From GYS-P2D sp964414425 (GTDB taxonomy: Bacteria > Bacteroidota > Bacteroidia > Chitinophagales > Saprospiraceae): a DNA stretch of 8,234 nucleotides. The DNA lies in the NCBI GenBank assembly GCA_964414425.1, contig CAYPWL010000070.1, positions 1 through 8,234 on the forward strand, in the 5' to 3' direction. The translations under genes and the position numbers were made by a program. How positions within the stretch are numbered: the stretch's first letter is position 1; each line of letters starts with the position of its first letter. Shown piece by piece: positions 1 through 6,111 of the stretch. A model generated the notes under the pieces. It searched no databases. It saw only the letters and a list, made by a program, of their open reading frames with translations, and was not told where the DNA came from.

Positions 1-236
1 ATCAGCACCCGCTGGACCTTGTGGCCCTGTCGCTCCTTGAGGTCCTGCTGGACCTGTTGATCCGTCATTACCGTTAGGGCCTGCTGGACCCACTGGACCT
101 GCCGGACCTGCTGGACCTTGTGCACCATCAGCACCCGCTGGACCTTGTGGCCCTGTCGCTCCTTGAGGTCCTGCTGGACCTATTGATCCATCATTACCGT
201 TAGGACCTGCTGGACCCACTGGACCCGCTGGACCTG
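1..236 (-). repeat. 126-bp tandem duplication within the collagen region
   Basis: Copy A (1-126) and copy B (from 127) lie head to tail at an offset of 126 bp, which is 14 Gly-X-Y triplets. Positions 1-55 and 127-181 are identical over 55 bases; 56-110 and 182-236 then differ at five positions, four of them silent codon changes and one Thr/Ile (GST versus GSI). After that the copies diverge. The unit begins GPN GND GS- GPA GPQ GAT GPQ GPA GAD. The near identity suggests a recent duplication or gene conversion. The array may continue left of the window. Confidence 0.9.
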
Positions 237-612
237 TAGCTCCTTGCGCTCCTTGAGGACCTGCTGCACCAGTAGCTCCTTGTGGACCTGCTGGTCCTAC
301 CGCACCATCATTACCAGTTGCTCCTGTTGGGCCTTGAGCTCCTGCTGGACCTGCTGGACCTTGTGCCCCGTTTGCACCAGTTGCTCCTGCTGGACCTGCT
401 GGTCCCTGAGCACCATCTGCTCCTGCTGGACCCTGCGCCCCTTGTGGACCCGCTGCTCCTGTTGCACCTGTTGCACCTTGTGGGCCTGCTGGACCCGCTG
501 GGCCTGTCGCTCCTTGTGGTCCTGCTGGACCTATTGAACCGTCGTTACCATTAGGGCCTGCTGGACCCGCTGGACCCGCTGGACCTGTAGCTCCTTGAGG
601 ACCTGCTGGTCC
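1..612 (-). repeat. Gly-X-Y coding repeat (9-bp periodic collagen region)
   Basis: Read on the minus strand, every third codon from 612 down to 1 is glycine, giving 68 triplets with no interruption. Common triplets are GPA, GPQ, GAT, GAQ, GPN and GND. At DNA level this looks like a degenerate 9-bp repeat dominated by forms of ggacctgct on the plus strand. It is protein-coding repeat, not a CRISPR array or an intergenic satellite. Confidence 0.95.
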
Positions 613-1002
613 TACCAACTCTATGATCGAGAGAGAATCTATTCCTAATGATTCAAGAATACCAACATCGGCTAGGCATTCCCATACTGGTTCTTCTGGA
701 GGACCCAGATTTACCTGCACACAATTTTCTTCGGTATTAAATATGATCATACCGGTGAGTGGCGTAGGAATTAAATCCCTTTGCTCAGTTGTCATTCTTG
801 TCATGACGAAACCTTGAGTAGTACTCTCAAGCTCCAATATGGAACCATCATCTATAGTAGAAGGGTCTCCGCCAAGCTTTAGCTGTGCTGACATGTCTGT
901 TGTAAACAGAAGCATGGCCAATACGAATGAAACTTTGATGAAATAATTGAATAGTCGACGAGCACGAGTGTGCCCGTTCAGAACGTAAAGTCCTGCGATC
1001 AT
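1..1002 (-). CDS. Collagen-like exported protein, 3' end beyond the window
   Basis: This minus-strand frame stays open from an ATG at 1002 to the left edge, giving 334 residues without a stop. The N-terminus has a basic stretch (HTRARR) and a hydrophobic segment ending in TDMSA-Q (about residues 22-40), read as a Sec signal peptide. Residues about 41-130 form a small head containing ESTTQGFVMTRMTTEQRD, then MIIFNTEENCVQV and PVWECL; this pattern is familiar from Bacteroidota surface and tail-fibre-like proteins. From residue 131 there are 68 perfect Gly-X-Y triplets. Pro occurs only at X, never Y, as expected without prolyl hydroxylase, and there is no Lys, Arg, Glu or aromatic residue. The protein probably forms a surface or extracellular triple-helical stalk. 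Its C-terminal domain, which would reveal anchoring or secretion route, is not visible. No other in-frame ATG precedes the hydrophobic core, so this start is favoured. The partner or ligand is unknown. Confidence 0.93.
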   Translation of the reverse strand, partial: MIAGLYVLNGHTRARRLFNYFIKVSFVLAMLLFTTDMSAQLKLGGDPSTIDDGSILELESTTQGFVMTRMTTEQRDLIPTPLTGMIIFNTEENCVQVNLGPPEEPVWECLADVGILESLGIDSLSIIELVGPAGPQGATGPAGPAGPAGPNGNDGSIGPAGPQGATGPAGPAGPQGATGATGAAGPQGAQGPAGADGAQGPAGPAGATGANGAQGPAGPAGAQGPTGATGNDGAVGPAGPQGATGAAGPQGAQGATGPAGPVGPAGPNGNDGSIGPAGPQGATGPQGPAGADGAQGPAGPAGPVGPAGPNGNDGSTGPAGPQGATGPQGPAGAD

Positions 1003-1258
1003 AGCTCTGGTTTTAAAATGTTTTGTAAAGAATGAGTTGAAATACTATTATCTCAAGCTAAAAATTAACTGTATTCAAAAGTGGGGCTTTAATGATTAGT
1101 CGTTTTAGCGATTTACAACAATGATAAGTTAAAAATTCGAAGAGCAAATCTTTTTCATTGTGATAATAACACAATTTAACACATATAAAAAATCATCCTA
1201 CAAATTGGTTCTTTTTATACGATTCGAAATAACATTAGTCACATTTTTATTCATTGGC
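1003..1258. other. AT-rich intergenic region, no gene seen
   Basis: This spacer separates the flotillin stop from the start of the collagen-like gene, both on the minus strand, and so should hold the collagen gene's promoter. The best -7 candidate on the minus strand is CACTTTTG (1083 to 1076), one base off TAnnTTTG, but no TTG sits at the usual spacing upstream, so I do not call it as a promoter. A 6-bp inverted repeat, ATTGTG/CACAAT with a 7-nt loop, lies at 1157-1175; it has no GC-rich stem and no proper T-tract. No convincing terminator for the flotillin operon was found. Confidence 0.6.
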
Positions 1259-2674
1259 TTACTCATCTTCTTGATCCTGAGAATCGCCAATAACAACTTC
1301 ATTTTCTGGCTTCCCCAAGTACGACGGGAGTTCCATGCCTGCCATGTTGAATAAATCGTTGAGCGGAGGTACTGATTTATATAATCCAGAGATGAAATTG
1401 GATGTCGAATTACCGCCATCAGAAGACTCAGAACCATTTTCCCAAACGGTAATCTTGTCAATTTTGATATTTTTTATGGCTTCAACCTGAGTTTCTACTA
1501 ATTCTGGGAGCTTATCGGCAATTAACATTAATACCGCCTCACGAGGATTACCATTGGTTGCTTCTACGATCTGATTAAATCCATCTGCCTGTCTTTTTAG
1601 AATCTCATAAAGCCCGTCTGCCTCGGCTTTCTTTCTGAGGAAAAGAGCTTCGGCCTCTCCCTTAGCGATTCTTTTGATTCTTTCGGCTTCGGCCTCTGCC
1701 TCCAATTCTATTTTTCGCTTTTCGATTTCGGCCTGTACTATAATGTCCGCTTCCTGTGACGCTTTTTCCTTAGCGGCACGAGCTAACTCGGCATCCGTCT
1801 CGGCTTTGAAAGACTCCTCCAAGGCATTCGCTTTTTGAATTTTTTCAGAAGCTGTGGCAAGTTTTTCAGCTTCTGCTTCACGCTGTCGTCTTTCAGCATT
1901 GGACTGGGCGATCTTCACTGCGGCTTCATTCTCTCCATCTACTGCATTGGCTTGAGCAGCTGCCTCACCAATCTTAGCTTGAGCATCAGCCTCTGATACC
2001 CGCACTCTCTGATCTTGATGTGCCTCTGCTTGTCCTATGGCTCCATCTCTATCTTTTTCGGCGACGCTCTTTTTAGCATCATTGATGGCTTTGGCAGCAG
2101 CCTCTTTACCGAGCGCCTCGATATATCCTGATTCGTCCTGTATATCGGTTACGTTCACGTTGATCAAGGATAATCCGATCTTGCGCAGCTCTGACCCTAC
2201 ATTCTGAGAAACATTGGATAAGAACTTATCTCTATCGGAGTTGATTTCTTCGATATCCATGGTTGCCACCACTAAGCGTAGCTGTCCAAATATGATATCC
2301 TTCGCTATTTCTCGTATTTCGCCAATCGGCTTACCTAATAGACGTTCTGCAGCATTAATCATTACTCCTGGCTCATTAGATACTGCGACAGTAAATCGTG
2401 AAGGGACACTGACTCTAATATTTTGCTTACTCAACGCTCCTTGCAGATCCACATCTATAGATATAGGGGAGAGATCGAGATATTCGTAAGATTGAATAAC
2501 AGGCCAAACGAAAGCGGCACCGCCTGCAACACATCGTGCTGACCCCTGGCCTGTCTTACCATATATAACAAGTATCTTGTCTGAAGGACAACGCTTATAT
2601 CTCGTGATAATCAGCATGGCTGCCACTAGTAAAATAAATGCTCCTAAACCAATGAAAAGAAATGTAAATGCCAT
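1259..2674 (-). CDS. Flotillin family protein (FloT/YuaG-like, SPFH domain)
   Basis: This 471-residue protein is a bacterial flotillin, a membrane scaffold thought to organise microdomains and to affect membrane fluidity and the assembly of membrane complexes. A single N-terminal membrane segment (about residues 4-24) is followed by a basic RYKR stretch and the SPFH domain (about 28-190). A long Ala/Glu/Lys-rich coiled coil with flotillin EA repeats follows (about 190-360, for example KIELEAEAEAERIKRIAKGE). The C-terminal region contains TSNFISGLYKSVPPLNDLF and MAGMELPSYLG, which resemble the conserved tail of bacterial flotillins, and ends in an acidic tail. Length is close to B. subtilis FloT (about 500). 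It lies 39 bp downstream of an NfeD-like gene on the same strand, the arrangement of yuaF-floT, which strongly supports the call. No frameshift or missing domain was seen. The clients of this flotillin are not evident from the sequence. Confidence 0.95.
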   Translation of the reverse strand: MAFTFLFIGLGAFILLVAAMLIITRYKRCPSDKILVIYGKTGQGSARCVAGGAAFVWPVIQSYEYLDLSPISIDVDLQGALSKQNIRVSVPSRFTVAVSNEPGVMINAAERLLGKPIGEIREIAKDIIFGQLRLVVATMDIEEINSDRDKFLSNVSQNVGSELRKIGLSLINVNVTDIQDESGYIEALGKEAAAKAINDAKKSVAEKDRDGAIGQAEAHQDQRVRVSEADAQAKIGEAAAQANAVDGENEAAVKIAQSNAERRQREAEAEKLATASEKIQKANALEESFKAETDAELARAAKEKASQEADIIVQAEIEKRKIELEAEAEAERIKRIAKGEAEALFLRKKAEADGLYEILKRQADGFNQIVEATNGNPREAVLMLIADKLPELVETQVEAIKNIKIDKITVWENGSESSDGGNSTSNFISGLYKSVPPLNDLFNMAGMELPSYLGKPENEVVIGDSQDQEDE

Positions 2675-2713
2675 ATTTCTATATTTAATAAATTGATGAA
2701 AATCATATTCATA

Positions 2714-3283
2714 TTATGTTGCTGCTTCCACCAACATGACGTTATCACTATCAATATCTTTCACGATCACCGAGGCGCCATAACTAAGGGTATGGCCTGT
2801 GGTCACAGCATCAAACTCCATAATCTTGCCTGCGACCTTAAGATGGATCTTGCCTAATCCGCTTTTGCTACCTGGTATAGATAGATACACTTCTGCCTCC
2901 TGTCCTACCGCACCAGCTATATCAACAGTACCCGACTCTTGTAGTCCCAGCAACTTAGAAAAGACGTAAGCTACTGCAACCATAGCCAGAAAACCTACTA
3001 AAAAAGCAATCATCAGAACTTGGGGAGTTCTCAGTCCTGCTCCCAAGGCTACGATACCGCCCCAGCCAAAAAACATAAAAAATGAGATCAGCCCTTTGAT
3101 ACTGAATATACCTATACCAGCATCACCATCATCTAAGTCTAAATCTAAGTCAGAATCTACTCCAACGAAGGAAAGCAACAGTTGAATCACAAAAAGCGCC
3201 GACGCCACTAAGGCTATACCCCAATATATCTGCTCTGCTCCTGAAAGAGCATGCCACCAACCTTGTACAGATAATATCGCCAT
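2714..3283 (-). CDS. NfeD/YuaF-like membrane protein, flotillin partner
   Basis: This 189-residue protein has three likely membrane helices (about 18-40, 62-83 and 88-109) followed by a soluble beta-rich C-terminal domain (about 118-188: GTVDIAGAVGQEAEVYL, GKIMEFDAV, GASVIVKDI) typical of the NfeD OB-fold. It lacks the N-terminal ClpP-like protease domain of long NfeD proteins, so it belongs to the short YuaF/YqiJ type. Such proteins are usually encoded beside a flotillin and are thought to work with it in the membrane. Here the flotillin starts 39 bp downstream, so the two probably form one transcript. A striking acidic stretch, DSDLDLDLDDGD (residues 43-54), lies between helices 1 and 2 and is encoded by a small codon repeat. 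The ATG at 3283 is the only reasonable start; no Shine-Dalgarno is visible, as usual in this phylum. Confidence 0.9.
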   Translation of the reverse strand: MAILSVQGWWHALSGAEQIYWGIALVASALFVIQLLLSFVGVDSDLDLDLDDGDAGIGIFSIKGLISFFMFFGWGGIVALGAGLRTPQVLMIAFLVGFLAMVAVAYVFSKLLGLQESGTVDIAGAVGQEAEVYLSIPGSKSGLGKIHLKVAGKIMEFDAVTTGHTLSYGASVIVKDIDSDNVMLVEAAT

Positions 3284-3594
3284 GAGAATACATTTTAATA
3301 AATAACCTTAAGATTTGATTAACAATTCAACTTGGGATTAAAATATCGACCAACGACTGTAATCTACAGATTAAATATGGGCTGATCAGAAATTTACAGC
3401 CTAAGATTGCCATAATTACTACCCTATCAGGTAGAAGCAGACAATCCGATAAATAGGGTTGTTGATATAATCCTGCGGACACTTGATCGTGCTATCATGA
3501 GGCTTAATCCAAGAGTGTCGTATTCAGGTATGTCTTCAACAAATCTTAACACCTACCCTTTCTTATATTTGCGACACAACTAAATCTAAGTGCA
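3284..3594. other. Divergent intergenic region, 311 bp, no gene seen
   Basis: This stretch lies between the divergent nfeD-flotillin and lepB transcription units and should carry both promoters. On the lepB side there is an exact TAnnTTTG match at 3564-3571. On the other side I see only an imperfect one (TAAATTTC, 3396 to 3389) without a matching -33 element. Short inverted repeats occur: CTGTA-ATC-TACAG at 3357-3369, overlapping AATCTACAGATT at 3361-3372; CTACC/GGTAG near 3422-3435; and GACACT/AGTGTC at 3478-3483 and 3514-3519. None has the form of a terminator. I see no open frame with coding character and no RNA gene. Confidence 0.6.
3564..3571 (+). promoter_or_regulatory. Candidate Bacteroidota -7 element upstream of lepB
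   Basis: TATATTTG matches the Bacteroidota -7 consensus TAnnTTTG exactly and lies 23 bases before the GTG start of the signal peptidase gene. No TTG is present at the expected -33 position; the closest is TTA at 3546-3548, at a shorter spacing. The match is short and could be chance in AT-rich DNA. Confidence 0.45.
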
Positions 3595-5202
3595 GTGATC
3601 GTACTAATCTATTTTATAGTCTTTTATATTTTGCTCGCAGTAAGTCTCTACATGCTATTTCCTAAAATGGATATAGAAGCGTGGAAAGGGTTAGTCCCAG
3701 TGCTCAATTTCATGGAGCTTTCGGAAAAAGTAGGTAGATCAAGATGGTACGGGCTATTATTTTTAGTACCCATTGTAGCGTTTTTTGTAGTGGCAGGATT
3801 GACTGTGGCTACAGCACGCAGTTTTGGTCGAGACGGCTTCGGTGATGCTGCGATCAGTGTGATCTACAGTCCAATCACATTTTTCAAATTAGCCAAAGAT
3901 GATAGTGCGCAATATCAAGGTCCTATCCTAAAAGAAGAAAGATCCTATCAACAACAGATCTTAGATGCTAAGAAGAGTGGTCATAAAAAGAAGTATGAGC
4001 GACTGGTACAAAAGAATCCCTACGCTAAGTCTGTAGGTCGTGAATGGATAGAATCCATCGTTTTTGCCGTTTTTGCTGCAGCATTCATCAGGATGTTTTT
4101 GGTTGAGGCTTATGTCATCCCTACGCCATCAATGGAAGGCTCTCTCTTAGTTGGAGATTTCTTATTCGTAAGTAAAACGAGTTACGGTATCAGGACGCCT
4201 CAAACAATAGCCATGGTACCACTACTCCATAATAGAGTACCTAAATTAGGCACCGAGTCCTACTTTAAGAAACCTTCTCTCCCTTACTATAGATTACCTG
4301 CATTGCGAGAGATCAAACGCAATGATCCAATCGTGTTCAACTGGCCAGTCGGCGATAGTGTATATATCACCTCAAGGCGATCATATACCGTCGGTCAAGT
4401 AGAACGTAACAAAGCACTCTATCTTTCTAGTGATCGAGAACTTCAAAAGAAGGTAACAGCAGAGGACTACGTGGTGAGACCCAACGACAAAAAAGATCAC
4501 TATATAAAAAGATGTATCGGTGCTCCTGGCGATAGCCTGCAGATCATCAATCGGCAAGTATATATTAATGGGAGCCCAGGAGTAGTCCCTGAGTATGTAC
4601 AATATAGCTATATCACTAACCTAAATGGTTTATCAATCAACCGGCGAGACTTTGAAAAAATAGGTCTCTCTCCAGCACATGACTATCAGATAGGTGCGAA
4701 CGGTGCGGCATCGTTAGTGCTGAATCAAAAAGAAATCAATGAACTTAAACAGATCGACCCTAAGATAAGTATCGCTCCAAGAGCATTGGATACCAGACCT
4801 ACGGAACTATTTCCTCATGATCCCAAGATCACTGGTGGCTGGACAGTAGATAACTATGGTCCAATCTACATCCCGGAAAAAGGAGCGACAGTAGAACTCA
4901 CGAAGGCTAACTTGCCATACTATAAGAGAATCATAAGGACTTATGAGAATAATGACCTCACTGTCAGTGGAGATGATATTATGATCAATGGGGAGAAAGC
5001 GTCATCCTATACCTTCAAACAAGACTACTACTGGGCTATGGGTGATAATAGGCATAATAGTGAGGATAGTCGGATGTGGGGTTTTGTCCCCCATGATCAT
5101 ATGGTTGGGAAGCCGCTGTTCATCTGGTTTTCTACCAAAGACGGGAGTCTGTTTAATGGTATTCGATGGGATCGAATCTTTAAATCAGCCAGCAAGTCAT
5201 GA
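3595..5202 (+). CDS. lepB: Signal peptidase I, long Bacteroidota type
   Basis: This 535-residue membrane protease (S26 family) removes Sec signal peptides at the outer face of the inner membrane. The N-terminal 110 residues carry two hydrophobic segments (2-20, 51-73) and resemble the DUF5684-type extension (WKGLVPVLNFMELSEKVGR ... ARSFGRDGFG ... AQYQGP). A third helix (about 153-170) leads into the catalytic box TPSMEGSLLVGD with nucleophile Ser179. The general base is Lys305 in HYIKRCIGAPGDSL, and the last box is GDNRHNSEDSRMWGFVP (483-499). The spacing from Ser to Lys is 126 residues, against 54 in E. coli, and another 177 separate Lys from the last box, so two large insertions are present, as usual for this phylum. 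The start is GTG: the frame has an upstream stop at 3547 and no upstream ATG, and the next ATG (3652) would remove the first helix. The stop overlaps the next gene's ATG. Confidence 0.95.
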   Translation: MIVLIYFIVFYILLAVSLYMLFPKMDIEAWKGLVPVLNFMELSEKVGRSRWYGLLFLVPIVAFFVVAGLTVATARSFGRDGFGDAAISVIYSPITFFKLAKDDSAQYQGPILKEERSYQQQILDAKKSGHKKKYERLVQKNPYAKSVGREWIESIVFAVFAAAFIRMFLVEAYVIPTPSMEGSLLVGDFLFVSKTSYGIRTPQTIAMVPLLHNRVPKLGTESYFKKPSLPYYRLPALREIKRNDPIVFNWPVGDSVYITSRRSYTVGQVERNKALYLSSDRELQKKVTAEDYVVRPNDKKDHYIKRCIGAPGDSLQIINRQVYINGSPGVVPEYVQYSYITNLNGLSINRRDFEKIGLSPAHDYQIGANGAASLVLNQKEINELKQIDPKISIAPRALDTRPTELFPHDPKITGGWTVDNYGPIYIPEKGATVELTKANLPYYKRIIRTYENNDLTVSGDDIMINGEKASSYTFKQDYYWAMGDNRHNSEDSRMWGFVPHDHMVGKPLFIWFSTKDGSLFNGIRWDRIFKSASKS

Positions 5203-6077
5203 TGTTTAAACTATTCTTAGCCATCTTTTTCCTCTTTCAGTTAGCGAGTATACAATCTCAGTTGCCGGTTACAAAAATGTATTTGCTTGAGGGTGACTTC
5301 TCAAAGTCAGAATGGGATATCAACAACCTAAGATATCTCACAGCGCACAATCCGACGGGTTACAATAATCAACCGAGTTGGTCTGCGGCTAACGAAATAT
5401 ACTTCACCTCAGATTATAATGCTTCTGGGCTCACAGATATCTATAAGATGAATCTAGTCTCTAATCAACTAACCCGTATAACAAAAACAGAAGAAAGCGA
5501 GTATTCTCCTGTACTTAACAAAAACGGAGATATCTCTGTAGTTAGGCAGGAGCTCGATGATAGTGCAAAGATACCTCAAACACTATGGAGCTATCCAAGC
5601 GCACTAACTTCTTATGGAAGAAATCTAATACCCCGGAGAAGTGATATCGGCTACTACTGCATGCTACCGAATCAGCGAGTAGCACTCTTCATAGTAGGTG
5701 ATAAGAGTAGTTTACGCATATTTAATATGAATGATGAGGACGAAGAATTCATCAGTTATAATGTCGGGCGATGCTTGCGATATGATCAAAACGGCGGATT
5801 ACTATATGTACAAAAGCTGGGCAGTTCATGGCTATTGAAAAGGAGAGTACTCGAATCTGGCCTTACTCAGACGATCACTCCCATGTTAGATGATGTCGAA
5901 GATTTTGACGTATTGCCTAATGGCGATCTCGTCGCTGGAAAAGAAAGCACACTATATATATATAATATGTCTGCTAAGGATAGTTGGAAAGAACTGTTAG
6001 ATCTTAGTTCTGCAGGAATCGAAAAAATCACTCGCCTTGCCTCGAGCAAAAACAATTTGGTGATAGTGTCTCAGTAA
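5199..6077 (+). CDS. Exported beta-propeller-like protein (PD40/TolB-like repeat)
   Basis: This 292-residue protein begins with a hydrophobic signal peptide (FKLFLAIFFLFQLASIQS, likely cleaved near residue 20, before Gln) and so is predicted to be periplasmic or exported. Residues 55-90 contain a clear PD40-type strand repeat (QPSWSAANEIYFTSDYN, then TDIYKMNL), as in TolB-like propellers. Further weaker repeats follow (EYSPVLNKNGDISVVRQE, LRYDQNGGLLYVQK, DFDVLPNGDLVAG, STLYIYNM), consistent with a single propeller filling most of the chain. No catalytic motif or T9SS sorting domain is seen. The exact function is unknown; PD40 propellers usually bind proteins or peptidoglycan-linked partners. 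Its ATG overlaps the lepB stop (ATGA), suggesting translational coupling; a second ATG directly after it (5202) is an equally possible start. The T9SS protease begins 34 bp downstream. Confidence 0.85.
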   Translation: MMFKLFLAIFFLFQLASIQSQLPVTKMYLLEGDFSKSEWDINNLRYLTAHNPTGYNNQPSWSAANEIYFTSDYNASGLTDIYKMNLVSNQLTRITKTEESEYSPVLNKNGDISVVRQELDDSAKIPQTLWSYPSALTSYGRNLIPRRSDIGYYCMLPNQRVALFIVGDKSSLRIFNMNDEDEEFISYNVGRCLRYDQNGGLLYVQKLGSSWLLKRRVLESGLTQTITPMLDDVEDFDVLPNGDLVAGKESTLYIYNMSAKDSWKELLDLSSAGIEKITRLASSKNNLVIVSQ

Positions 6078-6111
6078 AAACACGCTAATTCTGAGATAAT
6101 ATCGTTATCGA

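Noticed and set aside
244..554. Two plus-strand open frames (244-537 and 282-554) rich in Cys/Trp/Leu
   Set aside because: They are antisense readings of the collagen repeat; their low-complexity composition follows from that repeat and they lack start context or family resemblance.
1..600. Regularly repeated DNA resembling a CRISPR or satellite array
   Set aside because: The repeat has a 9-bp period that keeps one open minus-strand frame with Gly at every third codon; there are no spacer and repeat units of CRISPR form.
1076..1083. CACTTTTG on the minus strand as promoter of the collagen-like gene
   Set aside because: It has one mismatch to TAnnTTTG and no TTG at the proper distance upstream; too weak to annotate.
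1157..1175. Hairpin ATTGTG/CACAAT as terminator of the flotillin operon
   Set aside because: The stem is six AT-rich pairs, with no T-tract following on the minus strand.
1198..1461. Minus-strand 87-codon frame overlapping the flotillin 3' end
   Set aside because: It lies in another frame of a strongly supported flotillin gene and shows no family features.
3478..3519. GACACT/AGTGTC inverted repeat as operator or attenuator
   Set aside because: Six base pairs around a 30-nt gap in AT-rich intergenic DNA is within chance expectation, and no regulator gene is adjacent.
4988..5209. Plus-strand 73-codon frame across the lepB 3' end
   Set aside because: It is an out-of-frame shadow of the conserved last catalytic box of the signal peptidase.
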